From: Reyranella sp. | Lineage (GTDB): Bacteria > Pseudomonadota > Alphaproteobacteria > Reyranellales > Reyranellaceae | Length of the DNA stretch: 37,678 nt | Reading direction: 5' to 3' | Assembly: GCA_019750135.1 (NCBI GenBank) | Contig: JAIEOV010000065.1 | Location: 1 to 37,678, forward strand | Shown here: positions 27,234 through 37,678 of the stretch, in pieces | Layout of the letters: every line of letters starts with the position of its first letter | Numbering within the stretch: the stretch's first letter is position 1 | The notes under the pieces: generated by a model | The model's input: the letters and a program-made list of their open reading frames with translations, nothing else | Databases searched by the model: none | Told to the model about the DNA's origin: nothing | Position numbers and translations under genes: made by a program

Positions 27234-28016
27234 ATGAATACTCAGCAAGTCCGGTCGATCATCGAGCTTTTTTCGGCAGCCACGGATTGGCGCCTGGGTG
27301 GAGGTGATGGGGACTGGGCCGCTGTCTCTGACCTCCACGAGATCGGAAGCCACGAGGTCCTGGAATGGGCGCTCGACCTGACGACAGCGGCCGAGCCTCG
27401 CGTTCGCGCCCGAGGCGCCGACATCCTCGGCCAGTTGGGCATCCCGAAACGGACATTTCCCGAAGAGTGCCTGGCGGGTGTCGTTCATCTCGCGACCCAT
27501 GAGGCCGATCCCGACGTGTTGCAGGCGGCGGCCGCCGCGCTCGGCCATCTCGTCGATGCCAGGAGCACAGCCGCGCTTGCGCGAATGGCGGACAACGACG
27601 AGCCCGAGGTCCGACGCGCGGTCGCCTCAGCTCTCGGCGGACGGTCCACGCCGGAGGCGATCGCCACGCTCATCCGCCTCGCCCGTGATCCCATCGCGGA
27701 GGTAAGAGAGTGGGCCGCGTTCGGCCTGGGCGAACTGGGGACGCTCGACACCCCGGAGGTCCGCGCAGCGCTGCATCGGTGCCTCGATGATGAGGATGCG
27801 GAGGTCCGCTACGAGGCGATTCGCGGGCTTGCCCGCTGCGGCGATCTTCGTGCCGTGCAGTCCCTCATCGACGCGCTCGATGACCAGCCGCACAACTTCG
27901 CGCTCTTCCCGGCGGCGAAAGTCCTGCTGAAGCTGCCGCACGAATACGGCTCGCTGACCGCTGCCGACCTCATAGACGGCCTGCGGTCTCTCGTTGCGGC
28001 CCGAGGTGCTGCATAA
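27234..28016 (+). CDS. HEAT-repeat protein
   Basis: This 260-residue protein is built of tandem helical repeats of about 30 residues with the pattern D..EVRRAVASALG, as in PEVRRAVASALGGRSTPEAI, AEVREWAAFGLGELGTLDT and AEVRYEAIRGLARCGDLRA. Such PBS-lyase/HEAT solenoids act as protein-binding scaffolds. No catalytic domain is present and no partner can be named. The ATG at 27234 follows a GGGGGAGAG ribosome site. A TTG directly before it is an alternative. It is divergent from tetR, and its stop codon abuts a minus-strand terminator. Confidence 0.82.
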   Translation: MNTQQVRSIIELFSAATDWRLGGGDGDWAAVSDLHEIGSHEVLEWALDLTTAAEPRVRARGADILGQLGIPKRTFPEECLAGVVHLATHEADPDVLQAAAAALGHLVDARSTAALARMADNDEPEVRRAVASALGGRSTPEAIATLIRLARDPIAEVREWAAFGLGELGTLDTPEVRAALHRCLDDEDAEVRYEAIRGLARCGDLRAVQSLIDALDDQPHNFALFPAAKVLLKLPHEYGSLTAADLIDGLRSLVAARGAA

Positions 28017-28046
28017 AAGAAGTCCGGCAGACCTAAGTCGCCGGAC
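28014..28046 (-). terminator. Rho-independent terminator, minus strand
   Basis: Minus strand: GTCCGGC (28046..28040), 11-base loop, GCCGGAC (28028..28022), then TTCTTTT (28021..28015). This is the clearest intrinsic terminator in the window. It ends whatever is transcribed leftward from the nrdJ side. On the plus strand the stem is followed by CCCGTACAG, so it is not a terminator for the HEAT gene. Confidence 0.75.
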
Positions 28047-28199
28047 CCGTACAGTTACGCCTTTCCGCCCCCAAAGGCGGGACGTCTTATTAACTTAAAG
28101 ACTTGTCGTTAGAAGGTGGCTTCCGGTGGGGCCATGAGGGCACCCACGCGGAAGCCGAAAGGCGTTCGGTTAGAGGGGCCAAAGCTCGAGGCCTTGGCC
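28022..28199 (-). ncRNA. Candidate structured RNA downstream of nrdJ
   Basis: Read on the minus strand, a 9-bp helix joins 28157-28165 with 28057-28065 (ACGCCTTTC/GAAAGGCGT). Inside it, in order, are a 16-bp hairpin with two bulges (28118-28156: 8, 5 and 3 bp, loop CTCAT) stacked directly on the closing helix, a 5-bp hairpin (28084-28102), and a 4-bp hairpin (28066-28079). Outside it lie GGCCAA/TTGGCC (28177-28199) on the 5' side and the terminator (28022-28046) on the 3' side. I know no Rfam family with this plan. The strand is chosen from the terminator's T tract. It could also be a structured 3' UTR. Confidence 0.45.
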
Positions 28200-28215
28200 T
28201 ACGCCCTTTCCTTAT

Positions 28216-28272
28216 TTACTGCTTCTTCTTCTTAGCAGCCTTCTTCTTAGCAGCCTTCTTCTTAGCAGCCAT
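28216..28272 (-). CDS. 18-residue Lys/Ala-repeat peptide
   Basis: The frame encodes MAAKKKAAKKKAAKKKKQ. Three perfect copies of the 15-base unit GCTGCTAAGAAGAAG follow the ATG. A textbook ribosome site, AGGAGA, lies five bases before the ATG, which argues for real translation. The peptide is ten Lys, six Ala, one Gln: like a fragment of histone H1-type or Lys/Ala-rich nucleoid proteins, able to bind nucleic acid by charge. It starts 78 bases after the nrdJ stop on the same strand and is followed 16 bases later by the structured-RNA candidate. A leader-peptide role is also conceivable. Confidence 0.5.
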   Translation of the reverse strand: MAAKKKAAKKKAAKKKKQ

Positions 28273-28350
28273 AACTGTCTCCTATGGTTAGCTTTGAGGC
28301 ACCCAACCGTGGGCAACCCCGGGGTACGCGGGTACGCTCGTCACGCATGC

Positions 28351-32034
<3,684 letters not shown>

Positions 32035-32127
32035 CGACGATCCCCCGTGCCCAGTTCCCGTTCGTTCGATGACCCTGTCGGGGTGTACTCAGTCGCTTGA
32101 CGAGCACGCACATATGGGCACAGCGAG

Positions 32128-32157
32128 ATACTAAATTACAAAATCTTGTGTGCGCAA
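32128..32157 (-). promoter_or_regulatory. Likely nrdJ promoter
   Basis: Minus strand: TTGCGC (32157..32152), 18-base spacer, TAGTAT (32133..32128). The leader would be about 85 nt. The spacer is occupied by an NrdR-box-like sequence, and a palindrome CTACA-TTT-TGTAG (32158-32170) sits directly upstream of the -35. Hexamer matches are partial, and the overlap with the box is the main support. Confidence 0.4.
32136..32151 (-). promoter_or_regulatory. NrdR-box-like operator
   Basis: Minus strand ACACAAGATTTTGTAA resembles the 16-base NrdR consensus (ACACWATATATWGTGT form), with one half perfect. NrdR is the general repressor of ribonucleotide reductase genes and usually binds over the promoter, as here. 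A second box at the usual spacing of about three helical turns was not found. The nearest palindrome is about 20 bases away and does not match well. Confidence 0.45.
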
Positions 32158-32223
32158 CTACATTTTGTAGACCTGTGCAAGGGTGGTACTAGATGATGCA
32201 AGTGCGCAACAGGTGTCGAAAAG

Positions 32224-32260
32224 GAGCGATTCGCATGTCGACAAACGATGTGAATCGCTC
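32224..32260. repeat. Inverted repeat in the nrdJ / NDUFA12 intergenic region
   Basis: GAGCGATTCGCAT (32224-32236) and ATGTGAATCGCTC (32248-32260) pair at 12 of 13 positions around an 11-base loop. No T tract follows on either strand. The 304-base gap between nrdJ and the NDUFA12-like gene otherwise holds only promoter-like signals. The repeat could be a dimeric operator or a leader hairpin. Confidence 0.7.
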
Positions 32261-32276
32261 TCGTAATCGCGTCGCG

Positions 32277-32305
32277 TTGCGCGTTTTTGAGCGCACGCGT
32301 ACAAG
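32277..32305 (+). promoter_or_regulatory. Weak promoter candidate for the NDUFA12-mlaD operon
   Basis: TTGCGC (32277-32282), 17-base spacer, TACAAG (32300-32305), 34 bases before the ATG at 32339. Both hexamers match only in part. Confidence 0.25.
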
Positions 32306-32338
32306 CGGCGCCGTCACTCTCGCAGCGTGGTTTCAACA

Positions 32339-32689
32339 ATGATAATCGGCACCAGGATCTTCACGTGGATGCGCGGCGAGCTCGTCGGCACCGATGCCGA
32401 AGGCAATCGCTACTTCCAGGACAAGCGCATCATTCCCGGTCGCCGGCGCAAGCGCTGGGTGATGTACAACGGCGTCGCTGAAGCCTCGCGCGTTCCCGCC
32501 GAATGGCATGGCTGGCTTCATCACACGACCAACGCGGTGCCGCCGCCGGGCGGCTTGCCGCGCAAGGAATGGCAGAAGGAGCACGTGCCCAATCTCACAG
32601 GCACCGACTCCGCCTATCGTCCGCCGGGTCACACGCTTTCCACCGGCGAGAAGCCCAAGCCGCCTTATGAGGCGTGGCGGCCGGGCTAG
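32339..32689 (+). CDS. NADH:ubiquinone oxidoreductase accessory subunit, NDUFA12-like
   Basis: This 116-residue protein contains the NDUFA12/B17.2 signature: FTWMRGELVGTDAEGNRYFQDK near the start, RRKRWVMYNGVAEASRVPAEWHGWLHH in the middle and YRPPGHTLSTGEKPKPPYEAWRPG at the end. It is an accessory part of complex I shared by mitochondria and alphaproteobacteria, on the matrix/cytosolic side. ATG at 32339 is preferred; GTG at 32327 is an alternative, and neither has a clear ribosome site. It heads a run with mlaD and DUF2155 that is conserved in this class. Confidence 0.92.
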   Translation: MIIGTRIFTWMRGELVGTDAEGNRYFQDKRIIPGRRRKRWVMYNGVAEASRVPAEWHGWLHHTTNAVPPPGGLPRKEWQKEHVPNLTGTDSAYRPPGHTLSTGEKPKPPYEAWRPG

Positions 32690-32698
32690 GGGGCTGCC

Positions 32699-33154
32699 GT
32701 GACCCGCAATATCGTCGAGACGATCGTGGGCGCGCTGGTCCTCGTGGTGGCCGGCGTGTTCGTCTTCTATGCCTTCGCCAAGTCGGACCGCAGCGGGCCG
32801 GCGGGCTATGAGCTCATCGCCCGCTTCGACCGCATCGACGGCCTGAAGCGCGGCGCCGACGTGACGCTGAGCGGCGTGAAGGTCGGCACCGTCACCGGCT
32901 TCGACCTCGACCGCAAGACCTACCAGGCGGTCGTGCGCATGCTGGTGTCGTCCAACGTCAATGTGCCGGCCGACACCCACGCCAAGATCGTGAGCGAATC
33001 GCTCTTGGGCGGCATGGTCGTCGTGCTGGAACCCGGCGGCGATGCCAAGATGTTGAAGCCCGGCGGCGAGATCGAGATGACCCAGGGCGCCATTCCATTG
33101 TCGGAATTGATCGCCAAGTTCATGTTCGGTGGCACGAGCTCGGGATCGAAATGA
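32699..33154 (+). CDS. mlaD: Outer membrane lipid asymmetry protein MlaD (MCE domain)
   Basis: MlaD is the periplasmic lipid-binding subunit, anchored in the inner membrane, of the Mla phospholipid transport system. The 151-residue protein has one N-terminal helix (residues 5-26, VETIVGALVLVVAGVFVFYA) and an MCE domain (about residues 36-115) with DGLKRGADVTLSGVKVGTV and SESLLGGMVVVLEPGG. A GTG start at 32699 follows AGGGGG. The other Mla genes are not here, which is usual for alphaproteobacteria where mlaD sits in this NDUFA12-DUF2155 neighbourhood. The next gene starts in its stop codon. Confidence 0.92.
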   Translation: MTRNIVETIVGALVLVVAGVFVFYAFAKSDRSGPAGYELIARFDRIDGLKRGADVTLSGVKVGTVTGFDLDRKTYQAVVRMLVSSNVNVPADTHAKIVSESLLGGMVVVLEPGGDAKMLKPGGEIEMTQGAIPLSELIAKFMFGGTSSGSK

Positions 33155-33384
33155 TGAGCGCACGCACGTCCAAGGCGACCACGGTCTGGCGTCAACCCGA
33201 CGGCAAGCCGGTGTCCTGCCTCGAAAAGATCAAAGTGCTGAACCAGAACATCCAGGAAATCGAAACCCTCTGCGCCGATGCGCTGGAGGATGGAGTCCTG
33301 ATGGGATGCGACGCCGACCAGATCAGAGCCGCCCTGCACGAGCTGATCGACGGGCTGAAGGCACCTCACACCGCCAAGAAATAG
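33151..33384 (+). CDS. Small conserved-looking protein between mlaD and DUF2155
   Basis: This 77-residue protein starts at an ATG overlapping the mlaD stop (ATGA), so it is probably coupled to mlaD. It has a basic start (MMSARTSKATTVWRQPDGKP), then a helical region (SCLEKIKVLNQNIQEIETLCADALEDGVLMGCDADQIR split by a short turn) with three cysteines, and a Lys-rich end. It looks like a soluble helical hairpin. I recognise no named family and give no function. Confidence 0.7.
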   Translation: MMSARTSKATTVWRQPDGKPVSCLEKIKVLNQNIQEIETLCADALEDGVLMGCDADQIRAALHELIDGLKAPHTAKK

Positions 33385-33386
33385 GC

Positions 33387-33860
33387 GTGCGCATTCCTCT
33401 CACTCTCGCGCTGCTCGCGGGCTTCGCGGGCGCGGCCATGGCCCAGACGCCGGCGCCGCCGCGGCAGGCGCCGCCGTCGCCACAACAGCCGGCCAGCGCC
33501 AACGTCAACCTGCGGCCGATACCCGACGGTCCGGGCAAGCGCGTCGCCGAGCTGCAGGGTCTCGACAAGATCACGGCGCGCACTCAGCGTTTCTACGCGC
33601 CGGTCGGCGAATCGACGCGCTTCGGCACGCTCGCCATCACGGTCGGCGATTGCCTGGTCAACGTGCCGGAGGCGCCGCCGGAATCGGTCGCCTATCTCAC
33701 CATCGTCGACAACAAGCCGGGGCAGGCGGCCGAGAAGCTGTTCGCCGGCTGGATGTTCGCCTCGACGCCGTCGCTGTCGGCGCTCGACCATGGCGTCTAC
33801 GACGTGCGGGTGTTGTCCTGCACGATGGCGCAGGGATCCTCGCCGCCCAGCTCGCGCTGA
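33387..33860 (+). CDS. DUF2155 periplasmic protein
   Basis: This 157-residue protein has a signal peptide (residues 1-19, ending AMA-Q), a Pro/Gln-rich linker and the DUF2155 core. The core begins AELQGLDKITARTQRFYAPVGE, followed by FGTLAITVGDCLVNVP, EKLFAGWMFASTPSLSALDHGVYDV and a final VLSC. The two cysteines (GDC, LSC) are conserved in the family and probably form a disulfide. GTG at 33387 is the start, 2 bp after the previous stop. The last 64 bp overlap the convergent aat gene. The family's role is unknown. Confidence 0.85.
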   Translation: MRIPLTLALLAGFAGAAMAQTPAPPRQAPPSPQQPASANVNLRPIPDGPGKRVAELQGLDKITARTQRFYAPVGESTRFGTLAITVGDCLVNVPEAPPESVAYLTIVDNKPGQAAEKLFAGWMFASTPSLSALDHGVYDVRVLSCTMAQGSSPPSSR

Positions 33861-34444
33861 AAGCTCGCCGTCTCGTCGATGGCGTCGGCCAGCAGGCCGC
33901 GGAATTCCTCGCGCGCGATCTCGATGGCGCCGAAGCTCCTGAGATGCTCGGTCATGAACTGGCAGTCGAGCAGGCGGAAACCGCCCTTGATCAGCCGGGC
34001 CACCAGGTGAACCAGCGCCACCTTGGAGGCGTCGCGCTCGCGGCTGAACATGCTCTCGCCGAAGAACACCGCCCCGATCGACACGCCGTAGAGGCCGCCG
34101 ACCAGCCGGCCGTCGACCCGGCATTCGACGCTGTGGGCATGGCCGCGCCGATGCAGCTCGGTATAGAGGTCGACGATCGGCTCGTTGATCCAGCTCTCGG
34201 GATGGCCCGGCCGCGGCTCGGCGCAGGCGCGCACGGTATCGGCGAACGCGGTGTCGGCCGAGACCGCGAAGTGGCCGGAGCGGATGGTGCGCCTCAGGCG
34301 CTGCGGCAGGTGGAAGCCGTCGAGCGGCAGCACGGCGCGCAGCCTGGGATCGAGCCAATAGAGCTTGGGATCGTCGCGGCGCTCGCCCATGGGGAAGACG
34401 CCGATGCGATAGGCCTGCAACAGGAGTTCGGGTGTGATCTCCAT
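33797..34444 (-). CDS. aat: Leucyl/phenylalanyl-tRNA-protein transferase
   Basis: Aat adds Leu or Phe to proteins with N-terminal Lys or Arg, making N-degrons that ClpS recognises and ClpAP destroys, so it works with the clpS-clpA pair at 12.5-15.4 kb. The 215-residue protein shows LLQAYRIGVFPMGE near the start, WINEPIVDLYTELHRRGHAHSVE, the family core GAVFFGESMFSRERDASKVALVHL and LLDCQFMTEHLRSFGAIEI. Length is normal. Its 3' end overlaps DUF2155 by 64 bp on the opposite strand. Confidence 0.96.
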   Translation of the reverse strand: MEITPELLLQAYRIGVFPMGERRDDPKLYWLDPRLRAVLPLDGFHLPQRLRRTIRSGHFAVSADTAFADTVRACAEPRPGHPESWINEPIVDLYTELHRRGHAHSVECRVDGRLVGGLYGVSIGAVFFGESMFSRERDASKVALVHLVARLIKGGFRLLDCQFMTEHLRSFGAIEIAREEFRGLLADAIDETASFQRELGGEDPCAIVQDNTRTS

Positions 34445-34455
34445 TAAGCGACCAT

Positions 34456-34485
34456 CTCACCCTGAGGAGCGGTCCGCAGGGTGAG
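34456..34485. repeat. Small palindromic intergenic repeat between accC and aat
   Basis: CTCACCCTG (34456-34464) pairs perfectly with CAGGGTGAG (34477-34485), with GCGG-T-CCGC in the loop. The CTCACCCTGAGGAGC form is typical of short intergenic repeats scattered through many rhizobial-type genomes. It lies in the 109-base gap downstream of accC and just before aat. There is no T tract. Confidence 0.6.
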
Positions 34486-34553
34486 GTGTTCTTTGGTGCG
34501 GGCTTGGTTGCGCGAGGCCCGGTTGACGCCGATCCGCCATGCCCGAACGTACT

Positions 34554-35897
<1,344 letters not shown>

Positions 35898-35905
35898 CGT
35901 CGGTC

Positions 35906-36367
35906 CTACTCGACGATCATCAACGGCTCGCCGAACTCCACCGGCCGGGCGTTGTCGATCAGGATCTGGGTCACGGTGCCGGCCTTGGGCGCCTTGATCG
36001 GATTGAAGGTCTTCATCGCCTCGATGATCAGCAGCGTCTGGCCCGCCGTCACCTTGTCGCCGACCGCCACGAAGTTGGGCTTGCCCGGCTCCGGCGCGAG
36101 ATAGGCCGTGCCGACCATCGGCGACTTGACCGCCCCCGGATGCTTGCCGAGATCGCCGTTGCCGCCTGGCGCCGCGGCGGCGCCGGCGGGAGCAGCTGCG
36201 GCGACTGCGGCCGAGGCGGCAACCGGGGCCGCGGCGACTGTGATCGCCGGCCGCGCCACGCGGATGCGCTTGTCGCCGTCGGCCAGCTCGATCTCGCCGA
36301 GGCCGGTCTCCTGGAGGAGGTGCGCCAGCTTGCGGACGAACTCGGTATCGATGTCGAATTTTGCCAT
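35906..36367 (-). CDS. accB: Biotin carboxyl carrier protein of acetyl-CoA carboxylase
   Basis: AccB carries the biotin that shuttles CO2 between AccC and the carboxyltransferase. The 153-residue protein has an N-terminal helical region (FVRKLAHLLQETGLGEIEL), an Ala/Pro-rich flexible linker (about residues 41-70) and the biotinyl domain, with biotin-accepting Lys119 in IIEAMKTFNPI. The EAMK motif and the KSPMVGTAYLAPEPG segment are canonical. It lies between aroQ and accC. Confidence 0.97.
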   Translation of the reverse strand: MAKFDIDTEFVRKLAHLLQETGLGEIELADGDKRIRVARPAITVAAAPVAASAAVAAAAPAGAAAAPGGNGDLGKHPGAVKSPMVGTAYLAPEPGKPNFVAVGDKVTAGQTLLIIEAMKTFNPIKAPKAGTVTQILIDNARPVEFGEPLMIVE

Positions 36368-36393
36368 GGAGGAACGCTCCGCGGGATGAGGGG

Positions 36394-36864
36394 TCAGCGC
36401 GCCAGCAGGCGGGAGAGGGCCTGCAACGCCAGAAGATAGCCGTGGCTGCCGAGCCCGGCGATCACGCCGACCGCAGCCGGGCTGATATAGGAGTGATGAC
36501 GGAAGCTTTCACGCTTGTAGATGTTGCTGAGGTGCACTTCCACCACCGGCAGTTCGGCGGCGTTCAGCGCATCGAGCAGGGCGACCGAGGTGTGCGTGTA
36601 GGCGCCGGCATTGATGACGATGCCGGCATTGGCCTCGCGGCCGGCCTGGATGCGGTCTACCAGCGCGCCCTCGTGGTTGCTCTGGAAGAATTCGACTTTT
36701 ATCCCCAGGCGGTCGGCTTCGGCGCGGCAGGCCTTCTCGACGTCGGCGAGGGTCTCGCGTCCGTAGATCTCGGGCTGCCGCTTGCCCAGCATGTTGAGAT
36801 TGGGCCCGTTGAGCACCAGCACCGGCTTTCCAGCCGGCGGGCGCCGGGCGGCCTTTGCGGCCAA
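36394..36864 (-). CDS. aroQ: 3-dehydroquinate dehydratase, type II
   Basis: AroQ dehydrates 3-dehydroquinate in the shikimate pathway. The protein shows VLVLNGPNLNMLGKRQPEIYG with the catalytic Tyr, FFQSNHEGALVDRI, VINAGAYTHTSVALLDAL and VEVHLSNIYKRE with the catalytic His region. I place the start at TTG 36864 (156 residues), because GGGGAGG lies six bases upstream and a TATAAG promoter lies just before that. The longer frame from GTG 36921 would start upstream of the promoter and add an Arg-rich stretch foreign to the family. Confidence 0.93.
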   Translation of the reverse strand: MAAKAARRPPAGKPVLVLNGPNLNMLGKRQPEIYGRETLADVEKACRAEADRLGIKVEFFQSNHEGALVDRIQAGREANAGIVINAGAYTHTSVALLDALNAAELPVVEVHLSNIYKRESFRHHSYISPAAVGVIAGLGSHGYLLALQALSRLLAR

Positions 36865-36895
36865 ATCCTGCCTCCCCGTCCTTGAAGTGTCGGGC

Positions 36896-36923
36896 CTTAT
36901 AGCATGGCGAATCCGAGCCACAA
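36896..36923 (-). promoter_or_regulatory. Likely promoter of aroQ-accB-accC
   Basis: Minus strand: TTGTGG (36923..36918), 16-base spacer, TATAAG (36901..36896). Transcription would start near 36889, about 25 bases before the TTG start of aroQ, with the ribosome site GGGGAGG in between. Confidence 0.45.
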
Positions 36924-37243
36924 GGCGGCCCCGCCGGCGCCAGCGGGGACCCTGCGGGGCGCCGAAGGCATGATGGTGAAATGACGAAGCGCGTTGAGAC
37001 CATAGCGGAACTCAAACGGGTGGTTCAGCCGCGAAGGCGGCAGAAGACGCAGCGAAGCATCCAGTGGGCTCTGCACAGTGATTGAGACGGGAGGCTTGGC
37101 AGAGGTGTCGGTGCTGAAAGCATTGCGGGCATCTGGGACGAGCGAGACGACGAATGGCGGGCTCGCCGGTCCGACCCGCCAGGGAGGGCCCGCTCCGGAG
37201 CCCCAAAAGTCGGAACCGAAATCGACAACCTTGACCGAAGTGC
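36924..37243. other. Non-coding region upstream of aroQ
   Basis: I see no gene here. There are GC-rich hairpins CCCCGC/GCGGGG (36929-36948) and GCCGC-GAAG-GCGGC (37028-37041). Open frames on both strands lack family motifs, ribosome sites and normal amino-acid composition. Confidence 0.5.
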
Positions 37244-37272
37244 TTGACGGTCCTGCACCAAAGTTATATCAT
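37244..37272 (+). promoter_or_regulatory. Strong orphan sigma-70 promoter
   Basis: TTGACG (37244-37249), 17-base spacer, TATCAT (37267-37272): five of six matches in each hexamer at ideal spacing, the best promoter in the window. No gene, tRNA or rRNA is recognisable in the 390 bases after it, up to the probable insertion-sequence end. It could drive a small RNA or a gene remnant. Confidence 0.5.
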
Positions 37273-37477
37273 CGGGCCGTGGCGTGGCTTCCCGCGCTCC
37301 CGCTCTATGCATCCACCACAGCCAGGCGGCGCGCCCGTCCGGCCAACGCCGCGCTGCGCGACATCGACAGTGACAAGGCCCGCACCGACCTCGCGCCGGG
37401 GAAGATGGCCAGCGAAACTATCCGAAATGGCCGCAGGGCCGAGAAGCGACCCAAGATTCCGGGCGATCTTGCCCATC

Positions 37478-37519
37478 GAATTCGGACAGCGCGGAACGAT
37501 CGGAATTCGTCCGAATTCC
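37478..37519. repeat. Nested palindromes
   Basis: GAATTCGGAC (37478-37487) pairs with GTCCGAATTC (37509-37518). Inside this, GGAATTCG-TC-CGAATTCC (37502-37519) is itself a perfect inverted repeat, so two alternative hairpins compete. The stretch lies between the orphan promoter and the probable insertion-sequence end. No T tract follows. Confidence 0.55.
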
Positions 37520-37579
37520 CCACCCCCGGCTCCTGGTGCTTGGTTATTCCCCCTGGTTCCTTCTCGCCGCCTGCCGTAC

Positions 37580-37667
37580 GGGGTGCAGTCCAGGCACTCC
37601 ACAGTGGAGTGCCCCCCAAAACTGAGACAGGTAAAATCCGGACAGTTTCTCAGGAGGAGAGGAGCTG
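37580..37667 (+). mobile_element. Probable left end of an insertion sequence (IS3-like)
   Basis: TGGAGTGCCCCCC (37605-37617) has the TGGA/C-TGC-CCCC form of IS3-group ends. Facing it is GGGGTGCAGTCCA (37580-37592), matching its reverse complement at 11 of 13 positions. Between them lies a perfect 21-base palindrome, GGCACTCCAC-A-GTGGAGTGCC (37593-37613). About 50 bases further on, an ideal ribosome site and an ATG begin a gene at the window edge. The family is a guess from the end sequence; the transposase itself is not visible. Confidence 0.4.
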
Positions 37668-37678
37668 ATGAGTCGGAG
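37668..37678 (+). CDS. Start of a gene cut by the window edge, possibly transposase
   Basis: AGGAGGAGAGGAG (37652-37664) directly precedes ATG at 37668, with three more codons (S-R-S/R) before the window ends. The strong ribosome site and the IS-like end upstream suggest the first frame of a transposase. Nothing more can be read. Confidence 0.4.

Noticed and set aside
32035..32330. Cobalamin riboswitch expected near a B12-dependent enzyme
   Set aside because: No B12-box-like sequence was seen on either strand of the nrdJ upstream region.
32136..32339. 67-codon minus-strand frame in the nrdJ upstream region
   Set aside because: It overlaps the promoter, the NrdR-like box and the inverted repeat, and its composition is unlike a real protein.
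36865..36921. Longer aroQ from GTG 36921
   Set aside because: The extra codons run across the predicted promoter, and the ribosome site GGGGAGG points to TTG 36864.
37078..37668. 196-codon frame upstream of the IS-like end
   Set aside because: No recognisable domain, no ribosome site, and it runs through the strong promoter and the nested palindromes.

Overview
The window is about 37.7 kb of GC-rich, densely coding bacterial chromosome. The genes point to an alphaproteobacterium: an NDUFA12-type complex I accessory protein, a MlaD - DUF2155 - aat / aroQ-accB-accC neighbourhood, a vitamin B12-dependent class II ribonucleotide reductase, clpS-clpA, a Bug-type solute receptor and GTG/TTG starts with short spacers. 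The general look recalls Reyranella-like Rhodospirillales/Hyphomicrobiales, but that placement is inference. Almost all of it is housekeeping sequence.

Layout. 1-520 (minus): start of rpsR, and rpsF, with an S6:S18-type leader. 775-5915 (plus): a type II fatty acid synthesis operon fabD-fabG-acpP-fabF, followed by mltG and a membrane J-domain protein. 5999-9625 (plus): galU, UDP-glucose dehydrogenase and a phosphomanno/phosphoglucomutase, a sugar-nucleotide precursor set for surface polysaccharide. 9660-12393: a GGCT-fold protein, a D,D-carboxypeptidase with a SPOR domain (minus) and a secreted unknown. 12572-15552 (plus): clpS-clpA plus a 59-residue two-helix membrane protein. 15690-19557 (minus): an ABC importer of the nitrate/sulfonate type (receptor, permease, ATPase) followed by a frameshifted Bug receptor gene. 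19887-22098: a secreted unknown, a FemAB/GNAT-like protein and a small unknown. 22102-27111 (minus): tetR, an RND adaptor and an RND pump. 27234-28016: a HEAT-repeat protein. 28014-32034 (minus): nrdJ, followed by an 18-codon Lys/Ala ORF and a hairpin-rich stretch ending in a terminator. 32339-33860 (plus): NDUFA12-like, mlaD, a small unknown and DUF2155. 33797-36864 (minus): aat, and aroQ-accB-accC. 36922-37678: non-coding sequence with an orphan promoter-like signal and what looks like the left end of an insertion sequence at the window edge.

The most unusual signals are outside the large genes. (1) A candidate structured RNA at 28022-28199, with a 9-bp closing helix around several stacked hairpins and a terminator, sits directly behind a tiny ORF made of three AAKKK units. 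(2) A dispersed family of long palindromes occurs between convergent genes (15541-15702) and inside the RND operon (25226-25307). (3) A perfect TetR-type operator lies inside the first codons of tetR, behind a promoter that would give a nearly leaderless mRNA. (4) An NrdR-like box lies in the spacer of a likely nrdJ promoter. (5) A single-base frameshift breaks the Bug receptor gene. I do not see a convincing new multi-gene system. The RNA/peptide locus behind nrdJ is the best candidate for something undescribed.
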